Assembly (NCBI GenBank): GCA_037893225.1
Contig: JAZGUH010000117.1
Coordinates: 1,302,001 to 1,366,000, forward strand
Source: Hippasteria phrygiana
Lineage: Eukaryota; Echinodermata; Asteroidea; Valvatida; Goniasteridae
DNA length: 64,000 nt
Reading direction: 5' to 3'
Made by a program: the position numbers and the translations under genes. The notes beneath the pieces were generated by a model. That model did no database searches. It saw nothing but the letters and a program-made list of their open reading frames with translations, and was not told the DNA's origin. Position 1 is the stretch's first letter. Each line of letters begins with the position of its first letter. Positions 1 to 13,000 of the stretch are shown here, piece after piece.

Positions 1-619
1 TAAGTCCTACCATTCTTGTTACTTGAGAGTTGGGGTTTTGATTACGCACAAGTTTGTCAAACATTATTGGCTCCGTGCACAAGTACCCCTCAACGGAGAG
101 TGGGGGAGTTACTGTCGACGCCATCTTGCCCGACTTCAATTTGGGTTGTGGAGTGTCTGATTCCCACCTCTATTATTCAGAATCAAAACTGCGAAAAGAG
201 AGAGTCTCCGAACAGACTATCCAATCCCCCCTGGTTGTGTTTATCACATGAATGAGGAATTGCGTGTGTGAAACTAGCCCATGGGACATCGTTGCTAGGT
301 GAAAAAGTACCCACTTTTGTTGGCGCACGGAGCTCATACCTGTTATGGTCTTTGTAGATAATCTGTGGTAGTCATATTTTAAAGTCATATTTTTATTGGC
401 TGTTTTAAAAACTTTTCCAAAACAGCCCTTGTTTTCGTTAAGATTTTTTTATTTTTCTATTTTTATTTTTATTAATTTTTTTTCCTTCTTTTTCAGCCAA
501 ATGCCCATAGCATTTGTACACGTTTTCTTTCTTACCGGCACTTTGGCTACTTTTATGCTGCCGATTGGCTTTAAACTTGGCAGACACTTAGATTAACTGC
601 TCAGAATGTATGCCGAACA

Positions 620-1000
620 TTTACGTCATGATGACGTCATCACGTGATTTTTTATGAATTTTTGAAATTTTTTAATCGTAAAATTCTTTTCAATATATCT
701 AGCCCAACAAAACAAGATATTTTCAAAATTCTTTTTGTTATAGCTTTGGTATGTCTCAAAGATATGCCCTAAAAGGGAGAAAATGTGTGACGTCATGATG
801 ACATCATCAAAAATGTGCTTTTTAAAAACACATATAAGGATAGGTCCAATCATCATGAAAATTGGTGGGTAGGTAGATACTGTCACTAGCATGCAAAATC
901 TATAATGATGTCATGATGATGTCATCAGCAATTTTTAAAATAATTTTAGAAATTTTTGAAATTTCATTTTAATCACAAAATTTTACAACAAAAAACGAAA
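620..1000. repeat. TGACGTCA-rich repeat, window start
   Basis: ACGTCATGATGACGTCATCA at 624-645, a variant at 790-810 and another at 905-930. The same motif family recurs at 38460-38485 and 62960-63990. Confidence 0.6.
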
Positions 1001-1239
1001 CAGCCCTGTGTTTGTCCACAAACACTGTACCATATGTCTAGTTTATTTTTGACTTTGTGTGCATTCTATCAGATTCACTTGATGTAAGAGAATATGTAGT
1101 CAAAGTGTTTAGACCTGTCTATCTAGCTATAAAGTGTATACACAGTTTTGAATTTGCTTATGAACTGTTGAGTTGGTTGCAGACTTTGTAATCTACATCA
1201 ATGTAACAAAAACAAATTAACACTGTCGAGAAGGATATT

Positions 1240-1530
1240 CAGGGATGAGATCAAGATTTTTTGGGTGTTATTTCAGGATTTTTTTTGTCAGGATTTTTAC
1301 TAATTTCAGAATTTTTTAAGAATCTCTTTTGAAATCTGGAATTCCTGAGGTGTTACCCTAAAGGTGGTGTTTACCTGTAAAAGTGGATGTATACCAATAT
1401 AAGCGGGTATTTTAAGGGGTGCCTTTAGGCAAATACAAACCATAGACCCTACGTTGCCCTGGGGTCCTCGGTGACCCCCAAATACTGCATATTTCGTGGA
1501 TTTTTTCATTTTCTGCCAATCACACCCCTG
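1240..1530. mobile_element. hAT-like MITE, copy 1 (291 bp)
   Basis: Terminal inverted repeats CAGGGATGAGAT / ATCACACCCCTG. The flanks GGATATTC and GGATATTG suggest an 8-bp target duplication. The same 291-bp length and internal sequence (e.g. CTGGAATTCCTGAGGTGTTA) recur at 12286-12576, with a 5'-degraded copy near 56773-56981. Confidence 0.7.
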
Positions 1531-1677
1531 GATATTGGTTGTTCCTACTGTCGTTTATGTCACAATAGAAAATTTCACTCCAGGAGCTAGCTTTTTTTCA
1601 AGACTGATATTTTACCCCATTCAGTATTGCAACAGTGAAACTGTGCAAAGGGCTGTAACTTTTCTCTGTAAACATAG

Positions 1678-4600
1678 GGCAATCGTGGTGCTGCTGGAGT
1701 CGGTGGTGAGCTTGGTGCACAAGGCTATCCTGGGCTGGCTGGAGCTCGCGGTAGTGACGGCTCTCGGGGAGGAAGAGTAAGTAACGAAACATAACGTTTC
1801 TATTATGGTAATCCAGAATACCTAACTAATTCCTATACTTTCGGTGCTGAAAAAAGACTCATGCAAGATAAGGATAATAATTCTTATAATAGTTGTTTGG
1901 TTTGTTGTTGAAATCACCCAATACAAGGTTAACCCCTTGACCCCGGGTTTTAGATGGGAGGCGCCCGGGGCACCAGGTCGGGTTGTGCAGCCAAGCAAAA
2001 TGGAAACAAGAGGCTTGTGCAGCCAAGCATAACGTACACAATACCCCAATAATGGATTGAAAGTGCAGAGATTGACAGAAATAGAAGTCAACCGGCCAGG
2101 TGACAATTTTCAATCTGCACGTATTTGTGTCAACCGTACGCAAGGGGTTAAAAGACACTCTAAAGAGTTACGATCAGAGGTGGTAGGGTTGGCGACATTT
2201 TGAATTGCCAACTCTACCATCCTTAAGGTTTTCCTGGGTCCAGATCTAAATAGAGGATAACTCAACAGATTCCAGTGGGGGTAACTTCCACTATTGGTGA
2301 GACTAACTTTCCTAGCACTTCATGCCAAAGAAACCCAAAGCACAGTATATCATTAAGTTAAAACAGTTTTTGGAATTTTAAAAAGTTGACACATGCACTT
2401 TAATCGTTACAAACATTTGAGCATAAAATAATGCCCCCCCCCCAAAAAAACAAAAAGGCAATATGATGAGCCATCATGCTTAGAAAGTTATTAATGTAAT
2501 CAAAACACAAGATACTTACCAAGGAAAGAAAGATTTGAAAGAAATGTTTATACATGCATGTTTGTAAATTGTATCACATATGAGTTTGTATATGCCGGCA
2601 ATCATGGACCTAGGACAAAAGAATTCGGGCGTAGACAAAGGGGTCCACGTTTGACCTAACGTCCACGATTGAAAATCGTGTACAAAACCAATGGGAGGCC
2701 TTCCGAAAAAGTTAGAGTATAAACAAAAGAGGAACAATGGGAGGTCCACGATTGCACCCGTTTACATGACTGCATGTTCATGTTGTTACTTGGGTCCAAG
2801 GCGTCATCATTTACTCTGCAGAGGCATATACCATGAACCTTTTTTTTTATCATCACTTTTATCGTTATCAAAAGAATTTTATACAGCAGAAATGGAATTG
2901 GGCAATGAATGCAACCTTTGCAGTGCATATTGTTAAAATCAAGTCTTGTGCCCCCCAATTTCTTGCCAAAATCATAGGGGAATTGTGCAATGCATTTCCA
3001 CAGGATGATGGGTCATGGGTGGAACCAGTATGTGTTAAGTGGGCGTGGCTTACGTTGGGAAAATTCCACACTCGCAAAGAGGATTCCTTTCTGCCATTTT
3101 TTATGAGCCCCCGGCTGTTGACCGAGTGATTCTGAATGATTGGTTCTTGTTTCTCTTTGTAGGGAACCACTGGTATCCGCGGTGAGCCTGGCATCGATGG
3201 ATCAGAAGGTGGTCAGGTAATTTTATTTCGTTTATTAAAAACAAAAACAAAATCAACAAAAACACAGGGCACGGAAAAAGACAAGGTTGAAAATATAGTT
3301 ACCAAAATATAACTGAATATACAGGGATTTACAAATTAAAGCAAGTTTGCAAGCTGATTGTATGAGGAGACATGACTGTCACATGACCATGTCACATGAC
3401 CATGCTGGTCACATGAAAAGTGGCCATAGATTACCAGGCGCTCTAGACTGGGTTCAAGATTGAGGGCAGGGTGGCAACGGCCTCCTTGAATTTGTTAACA
3501 ATTTCAACAGGTTCAAATCCCAAAATAGAGATAAAGGAAGTTTATTTAATTTGTAAAACAAAAAATCAACTGCCTTACTAAGCCATCAAGGTGTTCTTGT
3601 TCTACCACTGAGTAGAAGAAAAAGAAATGTTTCCCGGAGAAGTGGGAAAATATGAGATCTGTCACAGCTTTGGAAATTCATCCGACTAGCCATTGTGAGA
3701 AAACTAAAGCAAGACAAAAAAATCGAAATCTTTAATGATGTGTGTGTGCATCAGCTTTCAGTGTTAATTTTCATGTACGTTTTTTTATAACATTTTTTTC
3801 TTTTATTTGACACAGGGTGCTGATGGTCCTGCTGGTTCCACTGGTCTCCGGGGACCTGCAGGCGGACGTGTAAGTACAGCTAATTGAGTGTCGGGTTACC
3901 AGCCCTGATGATTCTATTGTTTCCTAGGTCGGGTTGCCCCCAGTCACAGGAAGGAAATCCGTGCAGTTCCAAACTGTTCATTTCAGATAGAATAAGCCCC
4001 AAACCATTGTGTTTTGCAGAAAATATCTAGTGATACATTTCCGGCACATATTTTGAATGTGGAGGCAGAGAAGGGAAAAGGGGCCCATTTTCACAGCTCT
4101 GCTAATGATGGGTTGCTTCACCAAATATATATATAAATGTTGTAATTCTTTTGTTTATTGATGACAATTGTGTATGTATTGTTTATTCTATATTGTTTCA
4201 TGTAAATATTCTTATAGTGTGTGATCATACATTATAGATGGCAGCATTGAAATAAATGTTCATGCAATGTAATCTATTTTTTTTGTTTAAATTGAAATCA
4301 CCCAAAACAAGGCTAAAAGCCACTCGAGGTAAAGAGTTGTGATCTGAGGTGGTAGGGTTGGCGACATTTTGAAATCCCAACCCTACCACCCTTACGGTTT
4401 TCCTGGGTTCAGTTGTTTACAGCTGTGTTTAATCAGCTAGATACAGATAAATATTGAAGGTAGTTATTAAAAGACTAAAATAAAAAATGTTACTCTTTAA
4501 AGTGCTGCCTTCAATAATTATCTAGATCTAAATACAGGATAATTCTTAAACAGAATCTAACCACTATTCTGTGTTCACAACTCAAGCCAAAAAATTATGC

Positions 4601-7096
4601 ACCAATGTTGCAAGCGGAAAATCCTTATGTACAGAATACCTTACGAACGTATCAAGTATACTTAATACACGCAGAATTTTATTCTATAGCAATTCTTTTC
4701 TTTCAGTGAGTGGAGCTGTGAAATTGGGCACATGTCTTTCAATTCTGAGTTGGATTTGTGAAGCTGAATTTGACTTCCACTATTTCAAGTGCACTGCTGA
4801 CCACTATACAAGATGATAAAACAGTACAGAATAATAAGCACACTGGTTGCACTTTTCTTTTAATTGCGCATTGTTATCCTCATTGAGGCACAATCAATGT
4901 TCTCCAGAACCCCTTGATGAAGCTTATGTTTTCATTTTACCACAGGGAGCGATTGGCCCAGGAGGCCCTACTGGTGTTTTAGGTGCCTTGGGTATGCGGG
5001 TAAGTTCTTGCTCTGAATCCCAGCCAAGGAGCATAGATTTTTGTATGTTTTCAGTGATCATATTCATAAATATTTTAAGCTTTGCATGATTGATAGTTCA
5101 ATAGGAGAAATTTAAAATCAACAAAATTAGCTGGCCAAACGTTTCAAACTTAAGCATGTTCTTTCTCAAAGGCAAATGATAGTGGTACATCTAGGAAACA
5201 AACATGTAGGAGACACACACATGCAAGAGGGGGTGGGTGAAGAAACACAAAAGAGAGATTAAGGACCAAAGGAGAGTGGCAGTGGGTGAACATCAAAGGG
5301 AGTACAGAGAGGGGAAGGGACAGCAAGGAACAAAGGAGTGTGGTTCGAGTGAGGAGGAAAGGGGGGTATAAGGATGATTCTGAGAATGAACAGAGGTATT
5401 GAGAGTCTGTGTTAGTCCTGATGGAAGTCGGAGCATACTATCTAAAACGGCTCTTTGTGTGAATTAGTTGCTCTGCATCATGTCACTGCAAACTTACGTT
5501 ACTTTCGGGTATAGTTTCTAATATTTCTTTGTGGAATTAAATAAAGCTGTTTGAGTGCTTTGTGTGTGAGTAGCAGTCTTGTCACTGAGACCTGAAAGTC
5601 CAAGACCTATTCCAAGATCAAGACCTAGTGGTCAAAGACCATAATCTAGACTTGCTGGTCTGAAACCGAGACTAAGACCTTGTGACGTGTGTAAATTTCA
5701 TAACGTAAAAATCAAGCAAAACGACCTTGATGATACGTGTGAAACAACCTTTTCCTGATATAGTAATAAACTGTAAACTGTGAAAAACAGTGGCAATTAA
5801 TTTCTTGATGCCAGCTGGTGAATCAGTAAAATCTTTGTGATTTGCCATTTTTAGATTTGGTTTCATATTTGCTGATCTCAAATCCCAAATCCGAAAACAG
5901 CAAATTAACTTGGTTTTTTTTTTGTTTACTCTAACTCATACACAATGCAATAATAGAGGATCTCAAACCTCAGATCAGCAAATATTGAGACCTTAACTGT
6001 CCGAGACAAAGAGCGAGACCAGGGAGCTCAAAGACTCATCAATGTGCAGGTACTTGTATGTGGTCATCAAAAAGGATGCCATTGCCAGAATTGACTTTGG
6101 GGGAAAGAGGAGGAAATTGTACAAGAAGGCAGAAAAGTAACTTGGATTGTAACGATTTTAATGTTGTGTGTATATTGAGGTTGGCTCTTTATATCATGAG
6201 TATTATAACAAAATTGTTTCTTCTTTGTTTTTGTTTTTTTCCACAGGGTGATTCTGGAGCACAAGGTGCACCAGGGACTTCAGGAGAAAAGGGAGATGAG
6301 GTGAGAAAGTTTTCTGCGTTTTTTGAAATTGAAGAGTTGCATGCCTGTTAGCAGCACGTCACCCTGCACGCCCTGAAGGTTACTTAAAGACAACTTTGAA
6401 CATGTGCCGGCCATTGAATGATGTATTTATATGTTCATACTTTCTAACCTTACCGAATTCTAAAGCAACAGTTGGCTTTTCCCTTCTATTCCTTGGGGAA
6501 ATAACAGCCACTTGTCACTCTTCAACATAAAGCTGCGTCATTTGGGAATTGCAAACAGCCCAAATACCCGGTACATTTTCTTTAACTCGTTGCCTTTTTT
6601 CAACAACAATGTTAGGTAAGTTTTGTACACAAAATATGGGAGCCAAGGATGGTGTTTGGTAAAGCTGAATATTCGGTATAGCGGTGTTTAGTATAGCGGC
6701 GTTCCACTGTAGTAAAAAAAATATGCTGGAATTTAGGGTTAATTCTGGCTCAGTGAATGCCAGGGCTCAATTCGAGGCTGGACTTGAGTATTTTTTTTCC
6801 AGTTTTTGGACTCAAGTGCACCTCATAGTTCGATTGTTTTACTGACATTGCTTTGGACTCAGACCCAGACTCGACTACAATGATGAAAAATACTCTATTT
6901 GTATCTGAAATCTCAATTACACATCACTTCCTCTCTCAAGTAAGTGTCGTGTTTAATAATGCTAGCTTGTTACTTCAGCCATTATGAAGTGTTTTTTTTT
7001 TTATTAAGTGTGGTTTAACAATAAATTGTTTTTCTCTTTATTCGAATGCAGGGATCCCGTGGACAAGGTGGAAATCCCGGAACCCCAGGACTAAGG
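1678..7096 (+). CDS. Collagen helix exons 1-6
   Basis: Exons read directly: 1678-1776 (99 bp), 3163-3216 (54), 3816-3869 (54), 4946-4999 (54), 6247-6300 (54), 7052-7096 (45). All begin GGN and end on a complete Y-position codon. Donors are GTAAGT, GTAATT, GTAAGT, GTAAGT, GTGAGA and GTATGA. Together they encode 40 triplets with no interruption. By register from the helix C-terminus this block starts near helix residue 241. Exon 1 has no proline-rich triplet except GYP. Confidence 0.95.
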
Positions 7097-10000
7097 GTAT
7101 GAAGCAGATTCACTATTTAAAATCAAAATGACTTCTCTCTCTTCTGTGTCACAACGAAAACGAAACATTGCTACACATTGTGGAAAATGTGTTTAAATCG
7201 GAGGTGAACTGTGAAGCAAGGAATTTTTCAATGGGGTCTGGCCAGATAGATTGTTTTACCAATAAAAGGCTTGACTTCAAACCCTCCCTCTCCCCTATTA
7301 AATAGTATTTTGTTTTGCGTGACAAGTTTGTGTTTTTGGTGAATATAGAGCTGGTTAGGTAATTCCAACAAATGTACAGCTCGCCTTGGGATCAAGTCCT
7401 TGGATTGGATTGGGTGTTATGTGTGGATGATACCCAATCCTGCACAGTGCGACATTGATTTACTGCCCTCTGTATCAGAGCCCCTAGTGCCAATCCAAGG
7501 ACTTGAGTAACCTGAAATGACCATTATTAATGCGCTAAGAATGTATTTCAGTTGCCGTGGAGACAAGCGACCAGCGCTCAGTTATTAAGTTATCTTGCCT
7601 TTTGTCAATATATTTTGTTTTTTTAATTTGTTTTTGGGGGGGAGGGGGGGTGCGCTTCGTCAGAAGCCTAATTAGTTGATAGTGCCTTCTGTATTTCAAG
7701 ATATTTACACACTGGCATACAACTGTCGTAGGCAAGGAGGTCGCAGGTTCAAATCTCACTCTTGTCACCTTTCATTGTTTACTCTAAAAGTTATTTGATC
7801 ATAATTTAGATAAAGTTTTTTTTTCTCCACCCTGCGTAAAGAAAGTGCCATGCCAAGAGGACTCAAAGTTTAATTATTCAGTCTGCTTGTGTCAATCTCT
7901 GTGTTCCGTCTTTTTTTTTTTTTTTTTTTTTAGGGGAAAATAGGATGATTTTGAGCATTTTCGCCTGGTTGTTTGATTATCTGCACCCATGTTTTTCTAC
8001 ATTGTGCCAATCTACTCTTTATACTTGTATTTTCCTTTTTGGTAACTTTGGTTTTTTTTTTTTTCGTTGCAGGGTTTGCCAGGTTCAGACGGTCGATATG
8101 GAAATGATGGCAAGCCTGGACCAGCCGTAAGATTTTTTGTTTCTTCAAAGTATACATTTTGCACAGTGGATAAACGAAGGAAGATTTTTACCGTCACTAA
8201 GTATTGAGAAATGTTTGGGCTCCATTTTGTTTTACTCACCCTGTATTTCAATGTTCCCAATGATTAATACCAGTACAAACTGGACATGTGACACTGTGCC
8301 GTGTTTTAGTGGAGTGAAAATGGTAGACGTATATTGATCGTTTGATATCACAGCGCAGAGAAAGAGCTGGTATAAACTCTAATTGGCTACACAAATTCAA
8401 TTTTAAAGTTGCCCAGTGGGCGAGTGGAAAAACAGCAACTAGCATGAACAGATGATTTCATTTTAAAAGGCTTACCATAATTGACTTATCATGGAACATT
8501 CATGTGAATGCAGCTGTCAAAATATTGTCCAATCATTAGTTATCGGGGTCGAGATTTCTCCAAATTCTTCCTGATTTCAGGATTGTTGGTGAGACGTCTT
8601 GCAGATTTCCGGAAGATTTTTTTTGTCCTTAATCTGTTTTTAGCATTCCAAAATGAAGCAGTCTTCTTTCAATTCTAATGACCCTATTTTTTACAATTTT
8701 GAACTGTAATTTTTGGTAGAACATGCAGTTTTCTTATGCATTTTTTTGCAATGCCATACAGATTCCTCCAAATTTATCATTTCCCGCAAATCTCACCCCT
8801 GAGTTCTAATTCACCATGAAATTTTGTCAAAATCCGAGACAGCCAAAAGGTATTGCTAAGGATTCCGTAGGGCCGTGTAAAGGTCGTGGTGTAGGCCTAA
8901 CTAGCAAATGGTGATAGGGCAATGGACCGTGCGACTTGACCTCAACACCCAAGGACATCTGGCCAGAATATATATTTCTGGGCACACTGTATTGGAACTA
9001 TAATGTGTGTGGCATCTTGTTTTGTAAAATTGTGTCTTCTGACTGGTCTAAGCATGTCAATTGACATTTTTAAAATACTGCAAATTAATGACAACAATTA
9101 TCATGAACAATTTGACCCCGACTTCTGACCAATCTATCGTTCACATCCCTGTAGGGTAATGAAAGCAGTCTGAAGACCGCTCCATACGCGCTACGACTGC
9201 GTGTGCGCGCGCGTCCAGCCATTCGATTGTCGGATGTAGCATTCATACTTTACTTAATTATGAACTTTAAAAATATGTGCACATGCCCATAGTTCAAGTG
9301 CGCGTACACATGAGCTTTGTCCTTTTGCTCACTGAAGAGCGCTAAAAATGGACCAGCGAGCTGCGTATGCAGTGAATGCACAGTGAGTATGAATCAGCCT
9401 TAAAGAGTCTGTGGCTAGACAAATCAGTGTTCAGTACCAAAATGTTCACATAGAAAGTGATTGCATGCTCTATAGAGGAAATACCTAAATGTATAGTCTG
9501 GTTTGTTTTTGTGCAGGGGCCAGCAGGCAATGATGGAAAACCGGGGCCTTCAGGGCCAAGTGTAAGTACTTTTTTTGGGAAAAGTTGAATGTGAATAAGC
9601 CAGTTCGGTATCTCAAAGGTCAAAGGTTTATTCGGGATTAAATTGCTGACGTAATGTCACGCCATGTTACGCAAATGCCCATTCTGATTGAATTTAACAC
9701 GTGCGGGTTGTGCGACCACCTTGCGCGTTCACACGTGCACGTTAGGTCACGCAGGTCATTCGGGATAAAATGTCATTGTGCACATGCGCAGTTGAGAAAC
9801 CGAACTGGCTTATTGATCCTAGTCTAGCTTGGGCGGGAGAAAAACAATTTCTATCCTGCCCCTCCAGTCAACCCCCCTCCCACCCTCGTCCCACACCCCT
9901 TGAAAAACAAAAACCAAATTGTCGGTATTCCCAAATAATTTGCGGAAATACATTTCCTACTTACATCGCCATTGTTATTTCAGTCTGAAATTAGGCATTG

Positions 10001-13000
10001 TTCTTGGTGGAAATTTGGGGTGACGGTGAAGTTTTCTTTTGAGAGAGAGAAATATCCGAAGTCTTTTTCTTTGGAACAAAAGTCATAAACTAATTAAAGA
10101 ATGTATCTGAATGTTTTGGGATTTAAAGCCCCTACCCAGTCCCACACAGAACATCATCTGTCAGACACTTGTGACCTGCAGGGGCCCCATACAAAAGGTG
10201 GAATATAGCAGTTTATGGTATTTCCTGAAAGTACAGGTTATCAACCTCATAATGTGATGTATTGTGGGTTGATGTAGCTCCTTTCTGGGCCCTGCTATAA
10301 CTTTTTGAAGTGGTTAGTGCCATGTCTTGGGAAAATGTTGACCTGTGCACACTTTTGTTTAACCCAACCTCCAAAAAGAAAACGCCACCCAAAATATTTT
10401 GAGTTTGAATTCAGTTTTAAAACTTTGGCATGTGATACAATAGGGCTTTTTAAATGTAAAAATGGTCGTTTGTGCTTGTAACCCAGAATGCCACAGTGCG
10501 ACTTTCCACTTGTTTCGTTGACTATTCATTCTTGTTTTTCCTTACCAATGAACAGGGTGCCCAAGGAGGAAGAGGAGCTGCCGGATTACTTGGTGCACCA
10601 GGCGCAGGTGTAAGTAATTCTCGCAGCATTTTTTACCTTCTTTTTAAGGAAAAATCAATACAAATTGAAATTTTCAGTCAGAACACGGACATAACAAACT
10701 GAAATGGTTTAGCCAACTACACATACTAGTTTCTTTGAAAGCACAATTTTTTTTCGGATGCAAAATTAGCGAGACGTTCTAGCAAATTTTAAATACAAAA
10801 TTAACAGTTTTGTTTTCCAACGACTAAATTTGAGTCCGTGTGAATTTTTCGTGGCCCTTAACAGGAATGTACCTGTTTATTCACATCAGGTATTATATTT
10901 ACCGTTTTCATAATTGAGCACTATACACTTTCAGTTACAGAAAAAGAAAATCTGTGACCCGCTCTGCAAAAAGGGCACATAAGTCGCTGTATGCTTTTAA
11001 GCGTAATGGGCCGTTCTCTGTGATAAGAGGGTGAACAATTCTTCAAGTGATTTTTAAGGGAGGGAATTTTTTGCATCTTTGATACCTATATTATTCTAGT
11101 TCCTAACCAAAATGGCCTTTGCAGCTATATATAAAACACGATTTTCAAATTTTGCAACATAAATTGCCCTTTTTGCTGAGTGGGTCACATCTGATCAAAT
11201 ATTATATTGTAGTAAGAAGTCATGGATGAGTTGCTGTTTTTATTGTCTAATAAGACATTTCTAAATTTGTCTTCATCAGGGAGAAGAAGGCAGAACCGGA
11301 CGCACTGGACCCATCGGTTTAAGAGGCCCAAGTGTAAGATTCTACAGAGTATATTTGGGCGTCCTTTTTTTTCTGTTAAGGCAGAGGGTTGAGATTCTTT
11401 CCAATTTTTTATTTTTTGTATTCATTCTCTTTTGTCGCTTATCATCTTGACATAAGCAGATACCCTCAAATTTAGTATGTCTTTAGCGCGGCTGCTTGCA
11501 TATGTGCATTTATACTGATTTTTATGTGTTAAAGAACACATTGTTGATCTCAACAATGGTCTAGGCTAAGCAAGATACACATGCCAATTTAATACTGATT
11601 CATAACCAGAGTACACAAATAAAACAACACTTTTTTTAACCCCTTGAGTACGATATTTTACGGGAGACGTCGGGGTGCCGCGGCGGCTCTGGCAGCCAAG
11701 CGAACCGCTACAATGTGTTTGTGCAGTCAAGCGTAACCTATACACAATATTCCAACAATGGATTGAAACTGCACAAACAGCGGCCAATGGCGTCATCTGG
11801 CCTAGTGGCACTGTTTTCTTTTGCGCCAAATTCAATCATCCGTACGCAAGGGGTTAATGACAAGTTGTAAATGTTTAATACAGACACATGCAGAAGCCCA
11901 CACATTGACGTTTTTCAGAATATGCAATCTGTTCTTCAGTCACACGCACAACACGCAAACCCTCCAATCATGGCCGTGCCCAGGGTGGCTTCAAAGCACT
12001 TCTGTGCGAAGGAATGAGGAGTTTAGTCATTTAATATAGCTTTATGGAAGCAGGCTACAAGTGGTGGAGTTTCCGTTTGCCTTTTGATTCTAGGGAACAG
12101 CTGGTGACGTTGGCTCCATTGGACCTGTTGGACCTGATGGAGCTACTGGTGCACGTGGAGACGCTGGACCCCAAGGAATTGTCGGACCGGGTGGACCAAA
12201 CGTGAGTTTCTCTGCCTGCATGTTGTTTGTTTTCCAGTCTGTACATCTGTTTGTCTTTCTCTAATTCATAGTGATTTTTGTACTTCAGGGGTTAGATTTG
12301 TCAGGATTTGTTTCTGATTCCAGGATTTTTTGTCAGTATTTTTACTTATTTTAGAATTTTAAAAGAATCTCTTTAAAAATCTGGAATTCCTGAGGTGTTA
12401 CCCTAAAGGTGTTTTTTCCTATAAAAGTGGCTATAGACCAATAGAAATGGGTATTTTAAGGGGTACCTTTCGGTAAATACATACCATAGACCCTATTACA
12501 TTGCTGTGGGGTCCTCGGCAACCCCAAAACACTGCAGATTTCATGGATTTTTCATTTTCGGCCAATCTCACCCCTGGTATGTATTTGTGTACGTGCACTG
12601 TATATATCTCCGAGGACAAGAGAAGATAGGAAACACAAAGAAACCTTTTAGTCCTCAAACGTATAGTCTTTTGTTGAAATCGGTCCTCGAATGCAAGGAT
12701 ACGTGCTTAGTCCATGGGGGTTGGTTATATTAAAGGAACAATAGGAAACTCAAAGCATTGAACTCGGATGTATTGGGGAAGTACGACTACATGTCATTTT
12801 GTATGTGTTATGTCAGTTTTAGTATCGTCGGAAAACCCCCCAGGGGGCAAAAAGTTTCTGGGAAAACCCATTCAATCAGGTAGGGATTGAAAACCCAATC
12901 GGAATGGTTCACTGGCCAGGAATTGAAACAGAGTCACCAGAGGTGGCAAGTTAGGAAAGAACTATGACACCAACCTGCCAAACCCAAGGTTATCTGTCAC

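Larger units (their letters stand above)
1..1677 (+). other. Intron (or upstream intron) of the first collagen gene
   Basis: No Gly-X-Y exon is visible. Contains the TGACGTCA-rich repeat and a hAT-like MITE. The remainder is AT-rich without recognisable features. Confidence 0.6.

Noticed and set aside
10179..10200. CAG followed by GGG CCC CAT as a further collagen exon
   Set aside because: The fourth codon is not Gly and no donor follows in frame.
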